This document shows, one piece after another, positions 27,428 through 36,794 of a stretch of DNA of 64,000 bases (positions within the stretch are counted from its first letter, which is position 1; each line of letters begins with the position of its first letter). The notes beneath the pieces were generated by a model, which saw only the letters and a list, made by a program, of their open reading frames with translations, was not told the DNA's origin and searched no databases. The DNA is from Sphingobacteriaceae bacterium (GTDB taxonomy: Bacteria > Bacteroidota > Bacteroidia > Sphingobacteriales > Sphingobacteriaceae): the NCBI GenBank assembly GCA_024645045.1, contig JAHEGO010000068.1, forward strand, positions 62,001 through 126,000, given 5' to 3'. A program made the translations under genes and the position numbers.

Positions 27428-28420
27428 ATGGCAACTAAAATTACAAAAGATACTTATTTAGAGTGGTATGAATCCATGTTATTGATGCGCAAATTTGAAG
27501 AAAGAGCGGGTCAATTATATGGTCAACAAAAAATCAGAGGATTTTGCCATTTATATATTGGACAAGAAGCAGTTGTTGCCGGAGCAATGTCTGTTTTACG
27601 CAAAGAAGACGGTATGATTACTGCATACAGAGATCATGCGCATGCGATTGCAAAAGGTGTTTCAGCTGATGCTGTAATGGCAGAGTTATATGGAAAAATT
27701 ACTGGTTGTTCTAAGGGGAAAGGTGGTTCGATGCATATGTTTTCTAAAGAGCATAATTTTTATGGCGGACACGGAATTGTTGGTGGTCAAATGCCATTAG
27801 GTGCTGGTATTGCTTTCGCTGAAAAATATAACGGAACAGATAATGTATGTGTTTGTTACATGGGTGATGGTGCAGTTCGTCAAGGAGCATTAAATGAAAC
27901 ATTCAACATGGCGATGCTATGGAAATTGCCGGTAATTTTTGTTTGTGAAAACAATGGTTATGCAATGGGAACATCTGTAGGTCGTACTACAAACCTTTCT
28001 GATATTTATAAAATTGGTTTAGGTTTTGATATGCCTTCTGAACCAGTTGACGGAATGAGTTGCGAAGCTGTTCATGAAGCAATGGATAAGGCTGTAGACC
28101 GCGCCCGTAAAGGTGATGGCCCTACTTTTTTAGATATTAGAACCTATCGTTTTAAAGGACATTCAATGTCAGACCCTGCAAAATACCGTAGCAAAGAAGA
28201 AGTAGAAGAATATAAAGCTAAAGATCCTTTAGAACAAGTACGCGCTACAATTGTTGCTAAGAAATATGCAGATCAAAAATGGTTTGATAGCATTGAAGAA
28301 AAAATAAAAGAAATAGTTGAACATTCGGTAACTTTTGCAGAAGAGTCGCCATATCCATCGGCATCAGAATTATATACCGATGTTTATGTGCAAACCGATT
28401 ACCCATATATTCGTGACTAA
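27428..28420 (+). CDS. pdhA: Pyruvate dehydrogenase E1 component, alpha subunit
   Basis: This 330-residue subunit binds thiamine diphosphate and decarboxylates pyruvate with PdhB. The start MATKITKDTYLEWYESMLLMRKFEER is used because an upstream in-frame GTG at 27401 lies on the -7 element itself. The thiamine-binding motif GDGAVRQGALNETFNMAMLWKLP is present in adjoining parts and ends with VCENNGYAMGTS. The phosphorylation-loop-like segment YRFKGHSMSDPAKYRSKEE is also seen. It is followed 39 bases later by the E2 gene. The dependence on thiamine diphosphate links it to the TPP-controlled receptor at 36.8 kb. Confidence 0.95.
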   Translation: MATKITKDTYLEWYESMLLMRKFEERAGQLYGQQKIRGFCHLYIGQEAVVAGAMSVLRKEDGMITAYRDHAHAIAKGVSADAVMAELYGKITGCSKGKGGSMHMFSKEHNFYGGHGIVGGQMPLGAGIAFAEKYNGTDNVCVCYMGDGAVRQGALNETFNMAMLWKLPVIFVCENNGYAMGTSVGRTTNLSDIYKIGLGFDMPSEPVDGMSCEAVHEAMDKAVDRARKGDGPTFLDIRTYRFKGHSMSDPAKYRSKEEVEEYKAKDPLEQVRATIVAKKYADQKWFDSIEEKIKEIVEHSVTFAEESPYPSASELYTDVYVQTDYPYIRD

Positions 28421-28459
28421 ATTATTATAATTAATAATTACAATACAAAAAATAAGCAT

Positions 28460-29701
28460 ATGGCTGAAGTAGTAAGAATGCCCAAAATGAGCGATACCAT
28501 GACCGAAGGGGTATTGGCTAAATGGCATAAAAAAGTTGGAGATAAAGTTAAGTCTGGAGATTTAGTTGCGGAAGTGGAAACAGATAAAGCCACCATGGAC
28601 TTTGAATCATTCCAAGAAGGAACTATTTTATATATTGGAGTTGAAGAAGGGAAAGCAGTTCCTGTTGATGCTATTATTGCAGTATTAGGAAAAGAAGGCG
28701 AAGATTTTAAATCTTTACTTACTGAAACTCCGGCTGCAAGTGCAGCACCTGCTGCTAAAGCAGAAAAGCCTGCAGAAACAATTGCAGCAACACCAACTCC
28801 AACTGCACCAGTTGCAACTGCAGCTCCTGTAGCTGTTGCTTCTACTGATGCTAGAATAAAAGCATCACCACTTGCTAAGAAAATTGCACAAGAAAAGGGA
28901 ATAAATTTGAATCAAATTGCTGGTTCAGCTGAAAATGGTCGCATCACTAAAAAAGATGTAGAGAACTTTAAAGGTGGTGCAAGTATGCCAGCTTTTGTTG
29001 GTGTTGAAAAATATACTGAAGTTCCAGTTTCTCAAATGCGCAAAACAATTGCCAAAAGACTTTCAGAAAGTTTATTTACTGCTCCTCATTTTTATTTGAA
29101 AATGAATATTGAAATGAGCAATGCAATTGAAGCAAGAAAAATTATCAATGATGTTGCTCCAGTTAAAATTTCATTTAACGATTTAGTTTTAAAAGCAGTT
29201 GCATTGTCTTTGAAACAACATCCAAAAGTAAACTCATCTTGGTTAGGAGATAAAATTAGATACAACGAACACGTTAACATAGGCGTTGCTGTTGCAGTTG
29301 AAGACGGACTGCTTGTTCCTGTTGTTAGATTTGCAGATGGGAAAGCATTGTCACAAATTTCTTCAGAAGTAAAAACTTTTGCTCAAAAAGCAAAAGATAA
29401 AAAATTACAACCTGCAGATTGGGAAGGATCAACATTTACAATTTCTAATTTAGGAATGTTCGGTATCGATGATTTTACTGCTATTATTAATCCACCTGAT
29501 GCTTGTATTTTAGCAGTTGGTGGAATTCAAGAAGAACCAATTGTAAAAAATGGAATGGTTGTTCCAGGAAATGTAATGAAAGTAACTTTATCTTGTGACC
29601 ATCGAGTTGTTGATGGCGCAACAGGTGCCGCTTTCTTACAAACATTGAAGCAATATTTGGAAGAACCTATGCGAATGCTCTTACAAGCAAATAATATTTA
29701 A
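28460..29701 (+). CDS. pdhC: Pyruvate dehydrogenase E2 (dihydrolipoamide acetyltransferase)
   Basis: This 413-residue core protein transfers acetyl groups to CoA. It has one lipoyl domain with the modified lysine K43 in VETDKATMDFES, an Ala/Pro/Thr-rich flexible linker (about residues 92-127), a peripheral subunit-binding domain (KASPLAKKIAQEKGINLNQI, residues 132-170), and a catalytic domain ending in the active-site segment SCDHRVVDGATGAAFL. Residue spacing and length are normal for a single-lipoyl E2. It is in an operon with pdhA and is followed by a strong terminator. The E3 subunit (lipoamide dehydrogenase) is not in this window. Confidence 0.95.
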   Translation: MAEVVRMPKMSDTMTEGVLAKWHKKVGDKVKSGDLVAEVETDKATMDFESFQEGTILYIGVEEGKAVPVDAIIAVLGKEGEDFKSLLTETPAASAAPAAKAEKPAETIAATPTPTAPVATAAPVAVASTDARIKASPLAKKIAQEKGINLNQIAGSAENGRITKKDVENFKGGASMPAFVGVEKYTEVPVSQMRKTIAKRLSESLFTAPHFYLKMNIEMSNAIEARKIINDVAPVKISFNDLVLKAVALSLKQHPKVNSSWLGDKIRYNEHVNIGVAVAVEDGLLVPVVRFADGKALSQISSEVKTFAQKAKDKKLQPADWEGSTFTISNLGMFGIDDFTAIINPPDACILAVGGIQEEPIVKNGMVVPGNVMKVTLSCDHRVVDGATGAAFLQTLKQYLEEPMRMLLQANNI

Positions 29702-29704
29702 ATA

Positions 29705-29733
29705 AAAAAGGCGCTTAATTAGCGCCTTTTTTT
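29705..29733. terminator. Terminator between pdhC and the amidohydrolase gene
   Basis: The stem AAAAAGGCGCT/AGCGCCTTTTT has a TAATT loop and A/T tails, and lies between convergent genes. Confidence 0.9.
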
Positions 29734-30919
29734 ATGCAGATAAATGTTTGATTGCGGCATAAGCCATAAGTCCAGGCCCAATAGACAATGCATGTTCGTC
29801 TATATCAAAATTTGGAGTGTGAACAGATGCTGTTATTCCTTTGGCCTCATTTCTTGTTCCTAATCTATAAAAGCAAGCTGGAATTATTTGCGAGTAATAT
29901 GCAAAATCTTCAGCAGCCATCCAGATATCCAAATCAACTACATTTTCTTTCCCTAAATATTCTTCAGCAGCTAATCGAGTAATATCAGTTGTTTCTTCAT
30001 CATTTATTAAATACGGATAACCATTTTTAATTTCAATATCGCAGCTGCCTCCCATGCTTTTTGCAATGCCTTGTGCAATTTCTTGAATTTTAATTTTTGC
30101 TTCAGCACGCCATTTTTCGTCTAGGGTTCTGAAGGTGCCTTCCATTTTTACTTCGTTTGGAATAACATTGGTTGCGCCATTTGCAATAACTTTCCCAATC
30201 GATAACACAGATGGGGTTTTAGGGTCTGCTACTCTGCTAACAACTTGCTGTAAAGCAATGATAATTTGTGCTGAAATTAATACAGGATCAATATTTAAAT
30301 GTGGCATTGCACCATGACCACCTTTACCTTTTACAGTAAAAAATAGTTCATCAGTAGAAGCCATGTATTTTCCTTTTCTAAATCCAACTTTGCCGCTTTC
30401 AATTAAAGGCATAACATGTTGTCCAATAATGCGAAGTGGTTTAGGATTTTCTAATACGCCTTCTTTAATTAATATACTTGCACCTCCAGGTAGTTTTTCT
30501 TCTGCAGGTTGAAAAATAAATTTGATGCTTCCTGCAAAATCATTTTTGCATTCATTCAATATTTTTATTGTTGTGAGTAATGATGCGGTATGTACATCGT
30601 GACCACAAGCATGCATTACGCCATTAACAGTTGATTGATATGCCTTGTCGCTGATCTCTTGAATGGGTAAAGCATCTATGTCTGCTCTTAAGGCTATAAC
30701 TTTATCAGATGTCGCTTGTGTACCTGTAAGCAAAACAACAACACCGGTGGTCCCCATTATTTGATAGGGGATATTCCAGTTATTAAGTTGAGCTTGAATA
30801 TATTTTGATGTTTCAAATTCTTCAAATGAAAGTTCAGGATTAGCGTGAATATGTTCACGGTATTTAATCGTTTCCGAAAAATAATCGGCCGTTAACTTTT
30901 TGATTTTTGAAATAAGCAT
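29732..30919 (-). CDS. M20 family amidohydrolase (N-acyl-amino-acid hydrolase type)
   Basis: This 395-residue metal-dependent hydrolase belongs to the M20D amidohydrolase group, which cleaves N-acyl or N-aminoacyl amide bonds (hippurate or N-acetyl amino acids). Metal ligands are seen in MHACGHDVHTASLL and the FIFQPAEEKLPGGA glutamate pair. The dimerisation domain segment KGKGGHGAMPHLNIDPV is typical, and VDLDIWMAAEDFAYY supplies late conserved residues. The start ATG at 30919 is preferred over a TTG at 30925. It is the last gene of the secA-SPOR-amidohydrolase minus-strand run. The specific substrate is not determinable. Confidence 0.9.
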   Translation of the reverse strand: MLISKIKKLTADYFSETIKYREHIHANPELSFEEFETSKYIQAQLNNWNIPYQIMGTTGVVVLLTGTQATSDKVIALRADIDALPIQEISDKAYQSTVNGVMHACGHDVHTASLLTTIKILNECKNDFAGSIKFIFQPAEEKLPGGASILIKEGVLENPKPLRIIGQHVMPLIESGKVGFRKGKYMASTDELFFTVKGKGGHGAMPHLNIDPVLISAQIIIALQQVVSRVADPKTPSVLSIGKVIANGATNVIPNEVKMEGTFRTLDEKWRAEAKIKIQEIAQGIAKSMGGSCDIEIKNGYPYLINDEETTDITRLAAEEYLGKENVVDLDIWMAAEDFAYYSQIIPACFYRLGTRNEAKGITASVHTPNFDIDEHALSIGPGLMAYAAIKHLSA

Positions 30920-30930
30920 AAGCAAAATAA

Positions 30931-31314
30931 TTATTTAGGAAAAGCAATATCGTCTCTTACAATAAATACCGCTGGAAAATCTTTTAACAATATTTTTTGA
31001 AAGTTATCTGCAGCTAATCTGCTTCTAAAATCTCCAACTCTCAGTTTAAAATAAGGCTGTTGATAAATTAAGTAAGCGCTGTAATCACTATAAATACTAG
31101 TAAATTTAGCTTTTATTTCTGCAGCTTCATTTCTGTTACTTCCAAAATACAATTGTAATCTATAACCCGGTATTAATGGTTTTTCTTTGTCTAGTTCTGT
31201 TTTTTTATTTAATAGTAGTTCTAGTTTTGGATTCATATTAATTTTCACTGTGGCTTGTTGTGCAACCACAATGTTGGAAACCAATAAAAATAAAATCAAA
31301 TAAAATATTCTCAT
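30931..31314 (-). CDS. Short exported SPOR-domain protein
   Basis: This 127-residue protein has a signal peptide (MRIFYLILFLLVSNIVVAQ) and a C-terminal SPOR-like domain: YRLQLYFGSNRNEAAEIKA, then YFKLRVGDFRSRLAADNF. SPOR domains bind denuded peptidoglycan, often at division sites. The start lies directly beside the secA stop (31315), so it is probably co-transcribed with secA. A role in envelope biology is inferred from the domain only. Confidence 0.82.
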   Translation of the reverse strand: MRIFYLILFLLVSNIVVAQQATVKINMNPKLELLLNKKTELDKEKPLIPGYRLQLYFGSNRNEAAEIKAKFTSIYSDYSAYLIYQQPYFKLRVGDFRSRLAADNFQKILLKDFPAVFIVRDDIAFPK

Positions 31315-34300
31315 TTATTGCGCATTAATCCCATGACAGCTTTTGTATTTTTTACCACTACCACATGGACACAAATCATTTCTGCCAATTTTCTGTTCTA
31401 CTCTCACCGGCTGTGCTTTTGGAGCATCTGCTTCTAATTCATTGCCTGCACTGCTGTTTGAAGTATAATTTGGCTTGCTAACCTTTAATTTACTTAAGTC
31501 TGCTTTAGGAGCCGGTCTTGCTTCTTTTACTTCTTCTGCATTGGTTTGAGAAGGAATGCTACCACGATAAATAAAGCTCATTACTTCTTTATTTACAGTT
31601 GAAATCATTTGCTTAAATAATTCAAACGACTCAAATTTATAAATAAGCAATGGATCTTTTTGTTCGTAAACTGCGTTTTGCACAGATTGTTTTAACTCAT
31701 CCATTTCACGTAAATGTTCTTTCCAAGCTTCATCAATTAAGGCAAGAGAAACAGATCTCTCAAAATCTTTCACTAGTTCTTTGCCTTTTGTTTCAAACGC
31801 TTTTTTCAAATTACTGGTAATTTGAATTTGCTTACTTCCATCTGAAAAAGGAACAACAATATTTTCTATTGTTTGACCTCTGCTTTCATAAATATCTTTT
31901 AATACAGGCAAAGTGCTTTCTGCAAGTCTGCTTGACTTGCGTTTATAAAATGTAGAAAGTTCTTGATATAATTCCTCTGCTATATCTGCTGATTTTTTAT
32001 TTAAAAAGTCATCTTCTGAAATACTAATATCTGCAGAGAATAAACGAATAATCTCTAAACGGAACCCTTCGTAATTTCTTTCTTCTTGATATTGAATGCT
32101 CAACTCTTCGCATAAGTCAACAATCATATCATCTAAATCAACATCTAATCTTTCGCCAAATAATGCATTTAATCTTTTCTTATAAATTACAGTTCTTTGC
32201 GAATTCATAACATCGTCATATTCCAGTAAACGCTTACGAATACCAAAGTTGTTTTCTTCCACTTTCATTTGTGCGCGTTCAATAGATTTAGTAATCATAG
32301 AATGTTGGATTACTTCACCTTCTTCTAAGCCCATTCTATCCATTAAAGAAGCAATTCTTTGAGAGCCGAACATGCGCATCAAATCATCTTCTAATGACAC
32401 AAAGAATTGCGTAGTACCTGGATCACCTTGTCTACCTGCTCTACCTCTTAGCTGTCTGTCAACACGTCTAGATTCGTGTCTTTCGGTACCAATAATAGCT
32501 AAACCGCCTGCGTCTTTCACGCCTGGGCCTAATTTAATATCCGTTCCCCTACCAGCCATATTGGTTGCAATAGTTACCGTTCCTGCTAAACCTGCTTCTG
32601 CAACAATGTCTGCTTCTCGTTGGTGTAACTTCGCATTTAACACATTGTGTTTAATACCTCTAAGCTTTAGCATTCTACTTAGCAATTCAGAAATTTCAAC
32701 TGATGTGGTACCCACTAAAACAGGTCTTCCATTTCCAGTTAGTGTAACAATTTCTTCTACAACTGCATTGTATTTTTCTCTTTTAGTTTTGTATACTTTG
32801 TCTTCGCTGTCTTTTCTTGCAATTGCTCTATTGGTTGGAATTTCAACTACGTCTAATTTATAAATCTCCCAGAACTCACCAGATTCAGTTGTTGCAGTAC
32901 CTGTCATACCACAAAGTTTATGGTACATTCTGAAATAGTTTTGTAAAGTAATGGTTGCAAATGTTTGAGTTGCATCTTCAACTTTTACATTTTCTTTTGC
33001 TTCAATTGCTTGGTGTAATCCATCTGAATAACGGCGGCCTTCCATAATACGGCCTGTTTGTTCGTCAACAATTTTAATTTTTCCACCATCTATAATATAC
33101 TCAACGTCTTTTTCGAAAAGGGTATATGCTTTTAATAGTTGATTTACTGAATGAATACGTTCAGACTTAATAGAGAAGTCGCGCATCAATTCATCTTTGC
33201 GTGTTATTTTCTCCGCATCGGATAAATTGGTTTTTTCTAATTCTGCTAATTCACTCCCTACATCTGGTAGAATAAAGAAATTCGCATCTTCGCCACTTGC
33301 AGTAATTAATTCAATTCCTTTTTCTGTTAATTCAATTGAATTATTTTTTTCATCAATCACAAAGAAAAGCTCGGCATCTACCTTTACCATTTCTTTTTGT
33401 TGATCTTGCATGTAGTAGTTTTCCGTTTTTGTTAGGATTTGTTTATTACCCGTTTCACTTAAAAATTTAATAAGTGCTTTACTTTTTGGTAAACCTCTGT
33501 AACATCTTAACAATGCCAATCCGCCTTGTTCAGTTTTATTTTCAGCAATTAACTTTTTAGCTTCAAGTATAGCGGTATTAATGAAAATTTTCTGTGCATT
33601 AACTAAACGTTCAATTCTTGGTTTTAAGTCGTAGAACTCATGTTCATTACCTCTAGGAATTGGACCTGAAATAATTAAAGGAGTTCTAGCGTCATCTATT
33701 AATACAGAGTCAACCTCATCAACCATTGCAAAATGTAATTTCCTTTGCACTAATTCTTCTGGCGTTCTAGCCATGTTATCTCTTAAATAATCAAAACCAA
33801 ATTCATTGTTTGTTCCAAAAGTAATATCAGCTTGATATGCTTTTCTACGTTCTTCTGAATTTGGCTGGTGTTTATCAATACAATCTACACTGATACCATG
33901 GAACTCGTACAATGGTCCCATCCATTCACTATCACGTCGTGCTAAATAATCATTGACAGTTACAATGTGTACGCCTTTTCCTGCTAAGGCATTTAAATAT
34001 GCTGGCAAAGTAGCAACCAATGTTTTTCCTTCACCTGTTCCCATCTCAGAAATTTTTCCTTGATGTAAAACAATACCACCAATTATTTGCACATCGTAAT
34101 GAACCATGTCCCAAGTCATTGGGTTGCCTGCAGCAATCCATGTTCTATTGTGTCTTGCTTTATCTCCAACAATTTCTACATTACCTTTTATCGCTGCAAG
34201 GTTTCTATCCATTTCGGAAGCCGTAACTTCAATAAATTCATTGCTTGAAAATCTTTTTGCTGTTTCTTTAACTACTGCATATGCAGTAGGTAATATTTCC

Positions 34301-34626
34301 AATAGGACTTCTTCAATTAATTTATTTTCATCTTTTTCAAGTTTATCAATGCTATCATATAAGGCTACTTTTTCAGACATCTCCATTTCAGCATCGTTTT
34401 CAATGCGTAATTTTATTTCAGCAATTTCCGAAGAGACCTCTTTAATATGATTTTGAATTTGACTTCTGAAATTTGTAGTATATGCTCTTAATTCATCATT
34501 GCTGATGCCTTGGATTTTTTCAAATTCAATTTTAGCTTTTTCTAAAAGCGGTGTTATTTCTTTAATATCTCTTGCAGATTTACTTCCAAAAATTTTTGAT
34601 ATTAAAGCGCTTACAATATTTGACAT
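31315..34626 (-). CDS. secA: Preprotein translocase ATPase SecA (long Bacteroidota form)
   Basis: This 1103-residue motor drives proteins through SecYEG. The Walker A box GTGEGKT is at residues 196-202, with [13 protein letters not shown] and [19 protein letters not shown] following. Helicase-like motifs in the second half include [15 protein letters not shown] and [15 protein letters not shown], then [14 protein letters not shown]. The C-terminus has the zinc-binding tail [14 protein letters not shown]. Compared with E. coli SecA (901 residues), there are insertions near residues 60-100 and 345-415, which I recall as typical of Bacteroidota. A -7 element lies at 34705-34712, inside a palindrome. 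SecA supplies substrates to the type IX system implied by porX. Confidence 0.97.
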   Translation of the reverse strand: MSNIVSALISKIFGSKSARDIKEITPLLEKAKIEFEKIQGISNDELRAYTTNFRSQIQNHIKEVSSEIAEIKLRIENDAEMEMSEKVALYDSIDKLEKDENKLIEEVLLEILPTAYAVVKETAKRFSSNEFIEVTASEMDRNLAAIKGNVEIVGDKARHNRTWIAAGNPMTWDMVHYDVQIIGGIVLHQGKISEMGTGEGKTLVATLPAYLNALAGKGVHIVTVNDYLARRDSEWMGPLYEFHGISVDCIDKHQPNSEERRKAYQADITFGTNNEFGFDYLRDNMARTPEELVQRKLHFAMVDEVDSVLIDDARTPLIISGPIPRGNEHEFYDLKPRIERLVNAQKIFINTAILEAKKLIAENKTEQGGLALLRCYRGLPKSKALIKFLSETGNKQILTKTENYYMQDQQKEMVKVDAELFFVIDEKNNSIELTEKGIELITASGEDANFFILPDVGSELAELEKTNLSDAEKITRKDELMRDFSIKSERIHSVNQLLKAYTLFEKDVEYIIDGGKIKIVDEQTGRIMEGRRYSDGLHQAIEAKENVKVEDATQTFATITLQNYFRMYHKLCGMTGTATTESGEFWEIYKLDVVEIPTNRAIARKDSEDKVYKTKREKYNAVVEEIVTLTGNGRPVLVGTTSVEISELLSRMLKLRGIKHNVLNAKLHQREADIVAEAGLAGTVTIATNMAGRGTDIKLGPGVKDAGGLAIIGTERHESRRVDRQLRGRAGRQGDPGTTQFFVSLEDDLMRMFGSQRIASLMDRMGLEEGEVIQHSMITKSIERAQMKVEENNFGIRKRLLEYDDVMNSQRTVIYKKRLNALFGERLDVDLDDMIVDLCEELSIQYQEERNYEGFRLEIIRLFSADISISEDDFLNKKSADIAEELYQELSTFYKRKSSRLAESTLPVLKDIYESRGQTIENIVVPFSDGSKQIQITSNLKKAFETKGKELVKDFERSVSLALIDEAWKEHLREMDELKQSVQNAVYEQKDPLLIYKFESFELFKQMISTVNKEVMSFIYRGSIPSQTNAEEVKEARPAPKADLSKLKVSKPNYTSNSSAGNELEADAPKAQPVRVEQKIGRNDLCPCGSGKKYKSCHGINAQ

Positions 34627-34688
34627 ATAATTATTTTAAGATTCATTCATGTTTTACCAAAACGATGCCATTTATAAATAATAGACAG

Positions 34689-34712
34689 TTTGGCATGTAA
34701 ATGCCAAAAATA
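34689..34712 (-). promoter_or_regulatory. secA -7 element overlapped by a palindrome
   Basis: Minus-strand TATTTTTG (34712-34705) is a perfect TAnnTTTG. It overlaps the 8-bp perfect inverted repeat TTTGGCAT-GTAA-ATGCCAAA (34689-34708). This placement suggests an operator or a structured site, but it could be chance. The opposite-strand purD promoter is likely TATTTTTA at 34781-34788. Confidence 0.45.
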
Positions 34713-34802
34713 CTACATATTAGCCATTTTTTGATAGAAAATACCAATAATTTCTCCTAAAAATAAACGCTATAATTTTCTATTTTTACAAAAAATTAAA
34801 GC

Positions 34803-36086
34803 ATGAACATTTTATTATTAGGCTCTGGTGGTAGGGAATCGGCATTTGCAATGAAATTAGCAGAGAGCAAGTCTTGTGAAAAGCTATTTATTGCACCCGG
34901 AAATGCAGGTACTAGTGCGTTTGGAACGAATGTAAATATTTCTGTAAATGATTTTGCTGCAATCAAAAGCCTATGTATAGCTCAAGATATCAATTTAGTA
35001 TTAGTAGGTCCTGAAGATCCATTGGTAAATGGTATTGTTGATTTTTTTGCTGATGATGAAGAATTGGTTCACATTCCAGTAATTGGTCCATCTAAAGAAG
35101 GTGCACAATTAGAAGGCAGCAAAGATTTTTCTAAGCGATTTATGCAACGCCATGCTATACCAACTGCAGCATACGAAACATTTACAAAAGAAGACTTAGA
35201 CAAAGGTTTAGCCTATTTAGAAAATCATTCATTGCCGATTGTATTAAAAGCAGACGGATTAGCAGCAGGTAAAGGTGTTTTAATTTGTAATTCAACTGAA
35301 GAAGCAAAACAAGAACTTACACTCATGTTAGCGGAAGCTAAATTTGGGCAAGCAAGCCAAAAAGTAGTAATCGAAGAGTTTTTAGCAGGCATTGAATTAT
35401 CTGTATTTGTTTTAACAGATGGATTTAGTTATAAAATACTTCCTTCTGCAAAAGATTATAAAAGAATTGGCGAAGCAGATACTGGGCTCAATACCGGTGG
35501 CATGGGATCTATTTCTCCTGTTCCATTTGCAGATGAAACATTTCTACAAAAAGTGGAAGAAAGAATTGTTATTCCAAGTATGGAAGGTTTAGCAGCTGAA
35601 AATATTGACTATAAAGGATTTTTATTTATTGGCTTGATGAATGTAGCAGGGGAGCCGATGGTAATTGAATACAATGTGCGTATGGGGGATCCAGAAACAG
35701 AGAGTGTGATTTCAAGAATTCAAAATGATTTCGTGGAACTTATGCATGCAGTTGCTGATGAAAGATTAGAAAGCCAAAAATTACTAATAGACCCAAGACA
35801 TGCAGCTACAGTGATGTTGGTGGCAGGTGGATATCCAGGTGATTATGAAAAAGGAAAGGTGATTACACATTTAACACCGATGGAAGATGCTTTTATTTTT
35901 CATGCTGGAACCAAGTTAGAAAATGAAAATGTAGTCACCAATGGTGGTCGAGTAATTGCTGTTACTGCATTAGATCACGATCCAAAAATTGCTTTAGAGA
36001 ATGCCAATGCATTGGCAAATCAGATTCAATTTGAAGGAAAATATTTCAGAACAGATATTGGAAAAGATTTAGCTATTTATAGATAA
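34803..36086 (+). CDS. purD: Phosphoribosylamine--glycine ligase
   Basis: This 427-residue ATP-grasp enzyme joins glycine to phosphoribosylamine, the second step of purine synthesis. It starts MNILLLGSGGRESAFAMKL. The ATP-grasp region contains LPIVLKADGLAAGKGVLIC, the carboxylate segments SLVFVLTDG-like ELSVFVLTDG, and TGLNTGGMGSISPVPF and YNVRMGDPETES. Length is normal. No other pur genes lie nearby. It begins a short operon with a 50-residue membrane protein and ridA. Confidence 0.96.
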   Translation: MNILLLGSGGRESAFAMKLAESKSCEKLFIAPGNAGTSAFGTNVNISVNDFAAIKSLCIAQDINLVLVGPEDPLVNGIVDFFADDEELVHIPVIGPSKEGAQLEGSKDFSKRFMQRHAIPTAAYETFTKEDLDKGLAYLENHSLPIVLKADGLAAGKGVLICNSTEEAKQELTLMLAEAKFGQASQKVVIEEFLAGIELSVFVLTDGFSYKILPSAKDYKRIGEADTGLNTGGMGSISPVPFADETFLQKVEERIVIPSMEGLAAENIDYKGFLFIGLMNVAGEPMVIEYNVRMGDPETESVISRIQNDFVELMHAVADERLESQKLLIDPRHAATVMLVAGGYPGDYEKGKVITHLTPMEDAFIFHAGTKLENENVVTNGGRVIAVTALDHDPKIALENANALANQIQFEGKYFRTDIGKDLAIYR

Positions 36087-36090
36087 TTAT

Positions 36091-36243
36091 ATGAATCAAT
36101 TTTTAGGATATTTTTTTAGAAAAAAAGACGCATCACGACCAACTAATTTCAATATTAGAGCGATGCATTTTATCAATAAAATGAGCATTGTAATTTTTAT
36201 TGTTGGTTTGTTGATATATATCATCAAGAAGTTTTCATCATAA
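36091..36243 (+). CDS. Small (50-residue) single-span membrane protein
   Basis: An ATG at 36091 opens a 50-codon frame, 4 bases after the purD stop and ending 4 bases before the ridA ATG. It reads MNQFLGYFFRKKDASRPTNF, then NIRAMHFINKMSIVIFIVGL and LIYIIKKFSS. The first half is basic and polar (RKKDASRPTN); the second is one hydrophobic segment of about 16 residues ending in lysines. It resembles, from memory, the Bacteroidota DUF6728 family (small proteins with an F/YFRKKD...PTN...MHxIN pattern), but I could not check this. The tight spacing in the operon supports real coding. The function is unknown. Confidence 0.72.
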   Translation: MNQFLGYFFRKKDASRPTNFNIRAMHFINKMSIVIFIVGLLIYIIKKFSS

Positions 36244-36247
36244 GCAT

Positions 36248-36625
36248 ATGAAAAAAATAATCATCACAAACGAAGCGCCAGCTCCTATTGGACCCTATAA
36301 TCAAGCAGTTCAGACAGGTGACATGTTATTTATATCAGGCCAAATTGCCATCAATCCAGAAAATGGGCAGCTGTTAGCAGGTGATATTTCAATAGAAACC
36401 TATCAGGTTATGGCTAATTTGAAAGCAATTTTAAAAGAAGCCGGCATGGACTTTTCAAATGTGGTTAAAACAAGTATTTTCTTGTCTGATATGTCACATT
36501 TTGTTCAAGTGAATGAGATTTATCAAAAATATTTTGATGGAGATTATCCTGCCAGAGAGACTGTTGCAGTGCTTGGTTTGCCAAGAAATGTCAACGTTGA
36601 AATTTCGATGATTGCATCAAAGTAG
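36248..36625 (+). CDS. ridA: RidA family enamine/imine deaminase
   Basis: This 125-residue protein hydrolyses reactive enamines and imines made by PLP enzymes. The pattern APAPIGPYNQAVQTGDMLFISGQIA (two parts) and the C-terminal YPARETVAVLGLPRNVNVEISMIA contain the conserved arginine (in PARET) that binds the substrate carboxylate. Length is normal. It follows the small membrane protein by 4 bases and precedes the TPP riboswitch. Confidence 0.95.
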   Translation: MKKIIITNEAPAPIGPYNQAVQTGDMLFISGQIAINPENGQLLAGDISIETYQVMANLKAILKEAGMDFSNVVKTSIFLSDMSHFVQVNEIYQKYFDGDYPARETVAVLGLPRNVNVEISMIASK

Positions 36626-36660
36626 GAATTCTCAAAATAAATTATATACCTTTACATTTC

Positions 36661-36737
36661 TCACGGGGGTGGCATTAAAATGTCTGAGATTATACCCATT
36701 GAACCTGATCTGGATAATGCCAGCGAAGGGAAGAGGC
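36661..36737 (+). ncRNA. TPP riboswitch (THI element)
   Basis: The aptamer core matches the THI box. CACGGGGGTGGC is followed by GTCTGAGA and TATACCCATTGAACCTGATC, then TGGATAATGCCAGCGAAGGG and AAGAG. The conserved CTGAGA, ACCTGATCTGG and GCGAAGGGAA blocks are intact. It lies 58 bases upstream of the TonB receptor start, so thiamine diphosphate should repress that gene. The likely promoter is TACCTTTA at 36647-36654, one mismatch from the -7 consensus. Confidence 0.96.
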
Positions 36738-36749
36738 ATAAAACATTTA

Positions 36750-36773
36750 CTAATTAGTTCCCCGTCTAATTAG
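36750..36773 (+). promoter_or_regulatory. Expression-platform hairpin of the TPP riboswitch
   Basis: Two copies of CTAATTAG (36750-36757, 36766-36773) form an 8-bp stem around the loop TTCCCCGT. The loop bases CCCCGT (36760-36765) are complementary to ACGGGG (36663-36668) at the 5' side of the aptamer. This gives a simple way to switch between alternative folds. Whether it acts on termination or translation is not clear; the T-rich run after it is weak. Confidence 0.55.
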
Positions 36774-36794
36774 GGTTTTATAAAAAAATAAAAA

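Noticed and set aside
32372-32863. 163-codon open frame opposite secA
   Set aside because: Low-complexity Ser/Pro-rich translation inside a certain gene; no promoter or conserved sequence.
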